A stretch of 64,000 nt of DNA from Deroplatys truncata (Eukaryota; Arthropoda; Insecta; Mantodea; Mantidae): contig CM060990.1 in assembly GCA_030765065.1 (NCBI GenBank), forward strand, positions 282,313,341 through 282,377,340, read 5' to 3'. The notes beneath the pieces were generated by a model. That model saw nothing but the letters and a program-made list of their open reading frames with translations. It searched no databases and was not told where the DNA came from. A program made the translations under genes and the position numbers. Positions within the stretch are counted from its first letter, which is position 1, and every line of letters begins with the position of its first letter. Below are positions 22,861 through 32,853 of the stretch, piece after piece.

Positions 22861-25800
22861 ATATGAATATAATATAAATAATACCATACATTATTATAGA
22901 TTCCACATATGCACTATGTACAGTTAGTAAAGTTTTTATATTACATATTTTTCTTAATACTCTAATCGCATAAAGAGCCTTGCACATTCTGTTTTTTGTG
23001 TTGGTGATGTGTGGTTTCCAACTTATCCCTAAAACTTAGTTTGTCCATTATACTTAACATTATTGTTTACATTTATAAATGGTAATAGCCTATTATTCTC
23101 AATGTTGCAAGTATTGAAATACATTCCCACTGATTTTGTAGTGTTCAGCACTAGTTTATTATTTGTTAATCACACCATTAGTGTTTCAAGTGAATTATTA
23201 ATCTGAATTTGTGATTCATGAAAATCTTTCCCTGTAAATATCAAATTTGTATCATCAGCAAACAAAATGGTTTCATTATTAGGGAGCTTTATTGCTAAAT
23301 CACTAATATATGCTAAAAATAACAAGGGACCAAGGTTCTATCCTTGAGGAATTCCACAATTTACAGTTTTTATAGTTGATTTAGTATTATTTATTACAAC
23401 CATTTGTTTTCTGTCGGAGAGGTAGTACTTAAACCATTCATGACACATTTCTCTTATTCTGCAGCAATCTAGCTTTGTTAAAAGTATATTATGGTCGACT
23501 AAGTCGAATACCTTACTGAGATCAACAAAAATTGCAATTGTCTTTTCATTCTTTTCTATTCCTTCAATGAAATTCCTTCTATGAATTTATAGAATGCATG
23601 TGTAGTTGACTTTCTTTTTTGCTTTAATTGTGTTTATTAGCTCATTCTCACTAGTTGGATTTAGGTAGATACTATTACAGAGTTTATCTTGATTTTTTTA
23701 TTAGTGGTATTATTTTGTAATGGTGTCATTCTACTGGCTATTGAATTAAAACAATTAAATATATCTGCTACAATTGATGGATTGTTTATTATTGTGTTGT
23801 TTGTTTTAAGAACAATGTTGTCCATTATCTTAGCCTTAGAATTGCCACTTTCTTTCTTTATTATATTCCACGTGGTTTTTGCTTTGTTTTCAAAACTAAG
23901 TATATGGTTCTCTATATACAAAGCAGTCCCTCAGCCATCTGGCTGGTAGTCGCGATGCGTGTTCCACACGCTATATTCAGTGTATCTGCTTATTATTCTC
24001 ATTATTGATACTGATACCATATTATTACTGATTTTATGATGATTATTACGATATATTGATTACCAATTGAACAAATATAATTACTTTTTATTTTATCAGT
24101 ACTAACCTTTTTCACAGTCGGTGTTGAAAGTGGTGTCCTTTGGCAGACAAACATTCTTGGCACCTTCTGATGAAATTACCATTCACATGCATAAGTTCTT
24201 GTTGCGTAATTTCCCTAATTTCTGTTTTTATATTGCTTTTAAGATTGTGTATGGTGTGAGGATTATTCCTATAGATTCTATTTTTGAGAGTTGTACTGAG
24301 TTTATGAGCTGAGGTTTTTGAAACACTGACTTGTTGTTCTACACGTCGTAAAGATTTATTCGGAGACCATTCAAATGCTTCGCCAATTTCATCATGTTTT
24401 TCTTCCATTAGAACCTTTCATTTATTTTTACAACTTATAACATTAAATAATCGTGTCCTCTTCGCTTTATTCACTAGATATCTAACTGTTTCTCTACTCG
24501 GAACTGGAACACCAGGAAATTTATCATGAAATTGCCTACACACCTGTCTACATGAGTCGGTTTTCACATACAAGTCATACATAAAAAGTGTTTGTTCAAG
24601 TGAAAATTTCAGTAGCATTTCTGAGTTGTAATAATCCGATTATTCAATTGCACACAAATGCACACGCGTCTCGTGTCTATACACAAGAAGCAATAACAGC
24701 TGACTGAAGCCCGCTGCCACATGTCCGATAAGTGGAAGAGCCCGTGGCCTTGAGTTCATTCAGACATATCGCGCAAGACTGCCGTGCAATTCCCGACCAG
24801 AGCACTGAGGGACCGCTCTGTATTTTGTTTTAGCAGTTTTAATAACTTTATTATATGTTTTTCTATATATTTTAAAATAATTATTAACTAAAATATTTTT
24901 AGTAGTTTTATTTATTCTTGAAAGATATTGCAGTTTCCTATATGAGGTTTTAATAGCTTTGCTGATTCACATTTTCTTTGTATTTTGTTTTTTATGTAGC
25001 TTTACTTTTTTGTAAGGAAATGCTATGTTGAAATAATAGTTAAAGATGTTCATAAAAGCATTGCATTTGGAATCTACTGTGGATGAGTTATATACCTTTT
25101 CCCACGACTCTTTACTAATTAATGACATAAAATAACTATCGTTAGAGTCAGAATAGCATCTTTTGTGTATAAAGTGTGATAAATTGGTCCTTCCAAATTT
25201 GGGTATTTCTAAATCTAGTTCTAACAAGAAACCATTGTGATGAGAAACCTGTATCAAAGTTTGATAATTTGTATTCGCTTATGCTACTGTTCATTATTAT
25301 ATAATTAATAGCTGTTTTTGTGTTTCCTACTATTCCCATTGGGCTACTGATGTAGTTTGCCATATTGAAAGATATTAAAACATTTGTTACCCTGTGTTGT
25401 TTTATTCCGGTGTTTAAAGAATCTATATTTAAATCTCCACATAATACTAATTTCCTATTTTCTTTACAATAAGTCTGCAACATTGATTCAAATGTATCTA
25501 TGAATCTATCAAAATCTCCACATGGGGAGTGATATATACATATGATAATTAATTTAAGCATGGTTATTTCGGTAACACTGTGTCAAATATTTTTTCTTCA
25601 TTAAGATGTAAAGTATTGGTGTGTCATTTGAATTTTAAACTTTTATGTACAGCAGTCATACAGACTCCATGATTATACTTGTCCCTACAATGTCTGCTAC
25701 TATAAAGTCATTAAGTAGACTATTACCTTGATCCAGTCTGTGTTTTACCCAATGTTCAGGTAGACAAATTAATTTTGTGGTATTTAAATGGTTAATGAGA

Positions 25801-26487
25801 ATTTCTGTGTCTATGAGCTTATTATTAAAACATTGCACATTTTCATAAAAAAACATTAAAAGTATTTGCACAATAATAGCCCCCATGTTGTTTGCTGACT
25901 ATTAAGTCATTGGTCTCTTTGGTTTCCCTTAGTTTACCATCCTGCATTGTAAAGTTAGTACATTGGTTATTCAGTTTTTTGGATGAGAATTAGTATTCTT
26001 GCTTTGTTTTACAGTATCTAGATAAGCTTTGCAAATGGTTTCCCCCAAAGTTCTCTTGCCATGCTTGTTGAAGTGCATGCCATGCCTGTGAACATGTTTC
26101 CTGATGCATTTGAAGCTTTGATTAATTTCATATGGTTATAATTTTTCCAAAGCTCAGCTAGATTACTGTTGATTTTACTATCCTCTCTGTGAATTGCAGA
26201 AGTTTTATGCAAGTCATGCCTTATAGACAGGTTCACAACAATTACATTAGTATTTGATGATTCTGGAGGAAGTTTCTCAAAGCACTTGTTCATATGTCAA
26301 AAATTACAACTGTCCACATCATTTGAGCCACCAATAATCACTACACAGTCGTTCTTGTTACAGTCTTGTGCACTAACACTGGATTTGTTTACCACTTCAC
26401 TTAACTTTGCACCAAGTTTCACTAATCCTTTTGTCTCTGGACTGTTGAAGTTTTCTTCCACTCTTGCTGCAATTCCTCTTCCGTGAC
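22861..26487 (-). pseudogene. CR1-like LINE B: ORF1 end, endonuclease and RT, truncated at both ends
   Basis: Reading leftward: an ORF1 end resembling an SGNH/esterase domain (SHGRGIA at the right edge, then VVIIGGSNDV near 26340); an AP-endonuclease with LPEHW (about 25750) and GDLNID (about 25430); a linker; RT with a FADDTN motif (about 23260); then an abrupt end in the RT C-terminal region at about 22870. Many frameshifts and stops. The right edge meets satellite at 26488. A mariner derivative is inserted at 23917-24822. There is no 3' UTR, because LINE A starts where LINE B stops. Confidence 0.85.
23917..24822 (-). mobile_element. Tc1/mariner-like element, internally deleted transposase
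   Basis: Terminal inverted repeats start TACAAAGCAGTCCCTCAG on the left and TACAGAGCGGTCCCTCAG reversed on the right, with TA at both ends. The minus strand encodes, in two frames, a DUF4817-type N-terminal helix-turn-helix (24618-24418; FSLEQTLFMYDLYVK), a second HTH (KSLRRVEQQVSVSKTSAHK), then directly the transposase C-terminus (IYRNNPHT...RRCQECLSAKGHHFQH) ending at 24112. The catalytic DDE/D core, usually some 200 residues, is absent, so it cannot transpose itself. It lies within LINE B's linker region. Confidence 0.9.
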
Positions 26488-28475
26488 TATTCAAGCTAAG
26501 TACAAGGTACAGAAATGTTTCAAGTATTAAAATACTCCAGTATGAGGGTATTCTGATGCTGTGGATTAGTTTTGAGATATCTTCACTCAAAAAGGTTAAA
26601 AAAAATCTTCATACAGTATGATTTACACTGTAGTATTTATAAACCAAATGTCATATTTACTGTATTTTTATTGTAATACTGTTATTAACGCACAGTTTCA
26701 TGCAGAATTATTATTTACATGTATGCACCAGATTTCACAGTTCTAAGGCAATAGTTTGGGAGAAAAATGTTTCCCAGTTACGAAAGATCTGATATTCACA
26801 AAAACACATTTTAAGATAAAATAAAATTTAGCTTAGAAGTTTTTAAGTTAAAAAAAATTTAGCTTAAACGGCAAGTATAGCAATATGTTTACAAAATTTA
26901 CAAAACAGGTCTCACACTGTGTGGTTCTACATATTTTTCAAGCTAAGTATCAGGTACCGAATGGTTTCAAGCATTAAAATGCTCCAATAGAGTAGTATTG
27001 TAATGTTCGGGAATAGTTTTATATGTTTGCTCATAAAGGTTAAAAAATTGGATCTAGTTAAGGGGATCTAGTAATAGAAATATTAATTTACAAAATGATG
27101 TGCTTATCTTTTTCATTTATTTTAACACATATTCTTGTTATTAAACAGAACTTATGTTATTATTTTCCAAATCATTGTTCAAGTAATTTAGCACCAAAAA
27201 ATAATTTATTTAAAAAGACTATACTTGATTTACGATCAATTTATTCAAGCTAAGTAGCAGGTACAGAAATGTTTCAAGCATTAAAATGCTCTAGTAAGAG
27301 GGTATTCTGATACTGTGGAATAGTTTACAGATATCTTTACTCCTTAAGGTTAAAAACATGCACTCTTCATATGCTATAATTAAAACTGTAGTATTTATAA
27401 ACCAAATGTCCTGCTTAATGTATTTTTATGGTAACAATGTTGTTAAAGCAGAGTTTCCTACAGAATTATTATTTAAACATTTGTACCACAATTCTTATTT
27501 CTAAGTCAAATGGGTTTTGCAGAAAAATGATTCCAAGCTACAAAAAAATGTGATATCCAAAAAAAGCATTTTTATGTTAAAATAAAATTTAGCTTAAAAA
27601 GTGAGTATAGTAATATGTTTACAAAATTTACAAAACACGTCTAACACTGAATGCTTCTGCATATTATTCAAGCTAAGTGTAGGGTACAGAAAGGTCTCGG
27701 GTATTAAAATGCTCCAATAGGATGCTATTGTAATGCCGAAGATTAGTTTTGTGATATCCTTCCTCATAATAGTTAAAAAATGTGATCAAATTAAGGGGAT
27801 CTAATACTGAAAATTGAATTTCCACACTGAAGTGCTGATCTTTTCATTTTTTATCACACATTCATGTTATTAAAATGTACTTATGTTATTATTTTCCAAG
27901 TCATTGTTCAAATAATTTATTAACAAAAAATATTTTGTTTAAAAAAACTCAACTTCAGTTACAACCATATTATTCAAGCTAAGTACCAGGTACAGAAAGT
28001 TTTCAGGCATTAAAATGCTCACTACAAGCATTTGTAATCAATACACTATGATTACAACCCTAGTATTTATAAACCAAATGTCATACTTACTGTATTTTTA
28101 TTGTAATATTGTTATTAATGCACAGCTTCATGCAGAATTATTATTTACAAGTATGCACCAGATTTCACAGTTCTAAGGCAATAGGTTGGGAGAAAAATGT
28201 TTACCAGTTACGAAAGATCTCAAATTCAGTAAAACACATTTTAAGATAAAATGAAATTTAACTTAGAAGGTGAGTATAGTAATATGTTTACAAAATGTAC
28301 AAAACAGGTCTCACACTGGATGCTTCTACATATTATTCAAGCTAGATACAAGTACAGAAGAGTTTCAGGTATTAAAATGCTCCAACAGGTTGGTGTTCTG
28401 ATGCTGTGAATTAGTTTGAGATATCTTTGCTCACAAAGGTTAAACATATATTATTTTTCATACACTAGGATTAAA
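26488..28475. repeat. Main satellite (family 1), segment 2
   Basis: Clearest part of the array: CAGAAA-type unit starts at about 26511, 26958, 27265, 27688, 27993 and 28354 give alternating intervals of 447, 307, 423, 305 and 361 bp, a two-unit higher-order repeat of roughly 730 bp. It ends inside the GATTAAAACTGTAG block, where a LINE is inserted. Confidence 0.9.
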
Positions 28476-28579
28476 GGATTAGAGGAAATAAAGACTGGCA
28501 ATTACCTGCAACAGAAACGGAGATAAATGACAAAGAAGTGTGCTGCAGTAAACACCGCGAGCAGATAGCGTCGCTTCAC

Positions 28580-29443
28580 ATGGTCATGGAGACCCTGTAC
28601 AAAGACATTAAGGACTACAAGGAAATTATTGACAAACTTCGCCAGGAGAACAAACTTTTGAAGCTACATGATGCCAGCATGAAGGACACGAAAAAAAGTA
28701 ACATCACAACCACTGCACGAGGCGCAATTGGCAAAGATCAAGCGAAAAAATGCGAAGAATGGACGACCGCAAACAAGAAGCTAACGGCACCAAGAATTCA
28801 AAAGATCAGTGAAAACAATATTCCGCTGCGAAATCGTTTTGAAGTACTGCAAGACTTGGATGACAGCGGAATGAAGAATATGTACAATGAAGATGAGAAG
28901 GAACAACTAACTCAAAGCGACGACACGGTAAACGAATTCAAATATGAAAGGACCAAAGCCATTATAATAGGTGATTCGATGGTACGCCATACTAGCAATT
29001 ACATCGATGAAAACATTAAAGTTTATTGTTATCCCGGAGCTCAGCTTGAACACATAAGAAACCAGCTAGTAATGAACACAGATGATCCAGATATTGTGGT
29101 GATACACGCGGGGACTAACAACATCAACACGGCGGGCACACCTGAGGACATCATGCGGGAACTGACCGAAGTTGTGACGGTCGGAAAGAAGCTGTTTCCA
29201 CGGGCGAAATTCTGCGTCAGCGGTATTATACGTCGTCGGGATGAGGATCTCCGTTACATCGACGGGATCAATTCTACTTTCGACTGGGTATGTAAAGAAT
29301 ACGATTGTTCCTTTGTAGATAGCAATGCATGGTTAGGGGACATTGATCTAGGCAGGGATGGCCTGCATTTGAACAGGAAAGGTGTAGCAAAGTTTGCAAA
29401 TCTCTTGAACAGAGTAATAACCCACCTGGATTCAAAAAACTAG
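28580..29443 (+). CDS. LINE ORF1 protein: coiled coil plus SGNH/GDSL esterase-like domain
   Basis: First in-frame ATG is at 28580; the frame continues upstream to the element's left edge without an ATG, so the true N-terminus is probably missing. The first ~35 residues form a coiled coil (LYKDIKDYKEIIDKLRQEN), expected to oligomerise. A basic linker follows, then an SGNH hydrolase fold: GDSM (Ser133), GTNN (Gly178, Asn180) and DGLHLN (Asp260, His263), all catalytic blocks intact. Esterase domains are known in ORF1 of CR1-type LINEs and bind or act on lipids or the RNP; the exact substrate is uncertain. ORF2 starts 119 bp after the stop. Confidence 0.85.
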   Translation: MVMETLYKDIKDYKEIIDKLRQENKLLKLHDASMKDTKKSNITTTARGAIGKDQAKKCEEWTTANKKLTAPRIQKISENNIPLRNRFEVLQDLDDSGMKNMYNEDEKEQLTQSDDTVNEFKYERTKAIIIGDSMVRHTSNYIDENIKVYCYPGAQLEHIRNQLVMNTDDPDIVVIHAGTNNINTAGTPEDIMRELTEVVTVGKKLFPRAKFCVSGIIRRRDEDLRYIDGINSTFDWVCKEYDCSFVDSNAWLGDIDLGRDGLHLNRKGVAKFANLLNRVITHLDSKN

Positions 29444-29562
29444 ACAAATGTGATAGCGATGGGTCTGTTAGAACAAACTTAGTATCTAAGATTACTTTAT
29501 CTAAATATGCTAGTCAAAATCACATAAAATCAGAACACCCTAATGAAATAGAAACACATAAA

Positions 29563-32500
29563 ATGGATAAAAGTGAAAACTGCAAGCGAATAGAAAACAT
29601 TTCTTTAAGTACTTACTCCTTCGATCACAACTTGGGGAAGGAAAACGAAAACAACAAAAAAATTCAAAACTTGCCTACTTTGCGCGTTCTTCACCAAAAC
29701 ATTCAATGTATCCGAAATAAGTCTCTTGAACTCGAATTACTAATAGAGGGGGAGTTAAAACACGTAGACATAATGTGCATTACTGAGCACTGGCTAACCC
29801 AATGTGAATTAACTGAATTGAGAATAACAGGCTTTAAATTAATACAGGGTTACAGTAGGTCAATTAAAAGAAATGGCGGGTCATTAATCTTAATAAAAAA
29901 GCATATAAAGGCTAAACCTATAAAAACATTTCAAGCACTGAATGTAGAAGAACATTTTGAAGCCAGCACTATAGAAGTTGCAAAGAAGCTGATAATAATA
30001 TGCATCTATAGGAATCCTACGAGTAACATAAACCTTCTAATTGAAAGTTTGGATATTATTCTTAATCACTTCCTTAAGCTAAAGAAAAGCGTAATTCTGC
30101 TGGGGGACTTTAACATAAATTTTTTAGAACACGGCAGTGAAAGATCAAAATTCCTTACTTTGCTAAACCTTTATGGCCTTCAAACCACAATAAATGTGCC
30201 AACAAGGGTCACGAATACTTCTAAAACATCAATTGATCAGATAGCTATAAGTAGTGATTTAAACAATTGTGTTAGAAACATTGAGGTTTTTGATACCTGT
30301 CTATCAGATCATTTTGCCCAATCTATAGTTATAAACTGGCCAAACAGGAAGAAACTAAGGGAGCCAAGCACTATGTTTAAAAAGGTCAGACTACAGAAGG
30401 CTGAAAATATAGATTACTTTAATTATTTACTAGAAAACGAAACTTGGGAAGATGTTTACGAGGAAAATTCAGTTGATATCACTTACTCTAAATTCCTTAA
30501 CACTTTCAAACACTACTATGAGACAGCCTTTCCCCTGATTAATCTAAAAATCAAAAAACAGCATTCAACATGGGTAACTAAAGGTATAAGAACTTCTGGC
30601 AAGAAATTAAAACTTCTCAGTAATGCAATTAAAAATGGAAGCAGCTCTGAGGAGTTCAAAAATTACTACAAGAAATATAAATCAATCTACAAAATGGTAA
30701 TTCAAGCAGCTAAAATATTAGAGAATTCTAGAAAAATAAATAAATCAGGAAACGGTCAAAAAACTATATGGGACATTATAAAAAAAGAAACTAACTCAAA
30801 TTCCCCATTGAAAGAAAACATCAAATTGAAATATAAAGACAATATTATAACAAACCCTAAGGAAATTGCTAGTATATTTAACAAATACTTTGTTGAAATT
30901 GCAATAAACCTGCAAAGTAAAAGCTGTCCAAAAAATATCGATAACTCAGCCCCAAGCTTTATCAATGACAAGTCGTTATTCCTAACTCCTGTATGTGAAA
31001 CTGAACTGCTTCACATAATATGTAAACTAATAAAAAATAAAAAATCTGAAGCTATGGATGGAATTTCGAGCTATTTAGTTAAAAAATGCAGCAAGCATAT
31101 TTTAAAACCATTATGCCACATCGTTAATAAATCACTTCAAAGTGGCACTTTTCCACTTGAGCTAAAAACTGCTAAAATTAAACCAATATTCAAAAAAGGA
31201 GAACCTCAAGACCCCAACAACTATAGGCCGATAGCGTTACTTTCAGTCTTCTCAAAAATATTAGAAAAAATTATGTACAAGAGATTAATGGGATTCCTTA
31301 TCAAAAATAATATAATTAATAACTGCCAATATGGATTCCAAAGCAATAAATCAACTAGCTTGGCTGTAATAAACTTCGTTGATAATATTTATGACATAAT
31401 GGACAGAACCGAATTAGGGGTTGGATTATTCTTGGATTTATCAAAAGCCTTCGACATGGTGGATCACAAAATTCTGCTAAATAAGTTGTATAAATATGGT
31501 GTAAGGGGAGTGGCCTTCAAATGGTTTAAATCATACTTAGAAATGAGAGATCAAATAGTTGAAATTGATTTTATAGAAACAGGATACAATGAAATTAGAA
31601 AGGACCTATCTGAAAAAAGAACTGTAACATCGGGGGTTCCACAGGGTTCTATTCTGGGTCCTTTGCTGTTCTTGTTGTACATAAATGACTTACCGTTATG
31701 TCTTGAAAACACAACACAAGCCAAAATAACTCTATTTGCAGACGATACAAGCATTTTCATTACAGGGAAGGATAATAGTAGCCTACAGCAAATGCAAACA
31801 GTGGTCGTGAAAAAAATAATTGATTGGTTTAAAGTCAATAAACTGCTTGTAAATGAAGAGAAAACTGTAGCTCTAAATTTTCAACATAAAGCTTGTAGAA
31901 AATCAGGGAATCCCAGCATCAAAATTGGTTCTAAGTTGGTCAGCTTTGCAAGTGAAACGAAATTTCTAGGGCTGTGGCTGGATAATAACTTAAGTTGGGA
32001 CTTTCACATTGAAAAACTATTAGGCAAGCTTAGCAGCACCTGTTTTATTCTTCGTCAACTAAAGCCTCGTGTATCAGCTAAAGTTCTCAAAATTTGTTAC
32101 TTTGCCTACTTTCACTCGCGACTGCTCTATGGTCTACTCTTATGGGGAAATACTACAAATAGTATCAAAATATTTAAACTTCAAAAAAGAGCACTAAGAA
32201 TACTAGCGGGGATTCCAAAAACGGAAAGCTGCAGAGAATATTTCCACAGCTTGAACATTTTGACCTTACCAAGTTTGTATATGAAAGAATTGCTAATATA
32301 CACCAAGAAGAATATTTCAAATTATGTCACAAATGGTGAAATTCACTCACACGATACAAGAAATAAGGACAAATTACACTCGATCACTCACAAAACCAAA
32401 TTGTTTGAAACATCCTTTAAGTATAACGGCTTAAAATTATATAACTATTTACCCAGGTACTTTAAAAATATAACCTCGTCAAATAAATATAAGGTAGAAT

Positions 32501-32574
32501 TACATAAGTTCTTTGGAAAAAATCAGTTTTACTCTTTAGACGAATATGTGGAATACTGTACGAGCAAAACTTAA
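29563..32574 (+). CDS. LINE ORF2: apurinic-like endonuclease and reverse transcriptase, 1003 aa, intact
   Basis: Complete frame from an ATG in good context (AAAATGG). Endonuclease, residues ~40-255: HQN (Asn46), TEHW (Glu75), IYRNP (Tyr149), GDFNIN (Asp182, Asn184), Asp225 and LSDH (Asp249, His250), all expected catalytic residues. A Lys-rich linker follows, then RT, ~530-760: NNYRPIAL (553-560), FLDLSKAFD (623-631), SGVPQGS (690-696) and catalytic FADD (725-728). The C-terminal region has YFHSRLLYG and QKRALRIL motifs shared by CR1-type elements. It nicks target DNA and primes cDNA synthesis. No internal stop or frameshift, unlike every other RT in the window, which implies recent insertion. 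Confidence 0.95.
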   Translation: MDKSENCKRIENISLSTYSFDHNLGKENENNKKIQNLPTLRVLHQNIQCIRNKSLELELLIEGELKHVDIMCITEHWLTQCELTELRITGFKLIQGYSRSIKRNGGSLILIKKHIKAKPIKTFQALNVEEHFEASTIEVAKKLIIICIYRNPTSNINLLIESLDIILNHFLKLKKSVILLGDFNINFLEHGSERSKFLTLLNLYGLQTTINVPTRVTNTSKTSIDQIAISSDLNNCVRNIEVFDTCLSDHFAQSIVINWPNRKKLREPSTMFKKVRLQKAENIDYFNYLLENETWEDVYEENSVDITYSKFLNTFKHYYETAFPLINLKIKKQHSTWVTKGIRTSGKKLKLLSNAIKNGSSSEEFKNYYKKYKSIYKMVIQAAKILENSRKINKSGNGQKTIWDIIKKETNSNSPLKENIKLKYKDNIITNPKEIASIFNKYFVEIAINLQSKSCPKNIDNSAPSFINDKSLFLTPVCETELLHIICKLIKNKKSEAMDGISSYLVKKCSKHILKPLCHIVNKSLQSGTFPLELKTAKIKPIFKKGEPQDPNNYRPIALLSVFSKILEKIMYKRLMGFLIKNNIINNCQYGFQSNKSTSLAVINFVDNIYDIMDRTELGVGLFLDLSKAFDMVDHKILLNKLYKYGVRGVAFKWFKSYLEMRDQIVEIDFIETGYNEIRKDLSEKRTVTSGVPQGSILGPLLFLLYINDLPLCLENTTQAKITLFADDTSIFITGKDNSSLQQMQTVVVKKIIDWFKVNKLLVNEEKTVALNFQHKACRKSGNPSIKIGSKLVSFASETKFLGLWLDNNLSWDFHIEKLLGKLSSTCFILRQLKPRVSAKVLKICYFAYFHSRLLYGLLLWGNTTNSIKIFKLQKRALRILAGIPKTESCREYFHSLNILTLPSLYMKELLIYTKKNISNYVTNGEIHSHDTRNKDKLHSITHKTKLFETSFKYNGLKLYNYLPRYFKNITSSNKYKVELHKFFGKNQFYSLDEYVEYCTSKT

Positions 32575-32853
32575 ATATTTACATATGTTGTGAACTCATT
32601 TGTTTCATGGGTCCTTTTTCATCTGAGGGAGCCACTTCAGCCAAGAGGATGTCTGCCTTCGAAACCATTGTAAATTGCTGTTCTCTTCAAGATTACCTTA
32701 AATGATGACATACATGGATTGACAAGAGCTTATCTACCTGCATATTGTTTTTCTTAATACAACTTGTAGATATGTTTTATTGTATATACTTGTGGACGAA
32801 ACCAATAACTCTGTATGATTTCTTATGGTGAATAAATATGTATGTATGTATGT

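Larger units (their letters stand above)
28476..32853 (+). mobile_element. Nearly complete CR1-like LINE inserted in the satellite
   Basis: About 4.4 kb between satellite positions that are adjacent in intact monomers (GGATTAAA left, AACTGTAG right), with 0-1 bp of duplication. It has an ORF1 frame with an SGNH domain, an intact ORF2, a 279-bp 3' UTR ending TTATGGTGAATAAA, and an (ATGT)n tail. Short microsatellite tails and little or no target duplication are typical of CR1/L2-type LINEs. The ORF1 frame is open to the left edge without an ATG, which suggests 5' truncation within ORF1. Confidence 0.9.

Noticed and set aside
28476-28579. ORF1 start upstream of 28580
   Set aside because: The frame is open but has no ATG; a GTG at 28538 is not a credible animal start codon.
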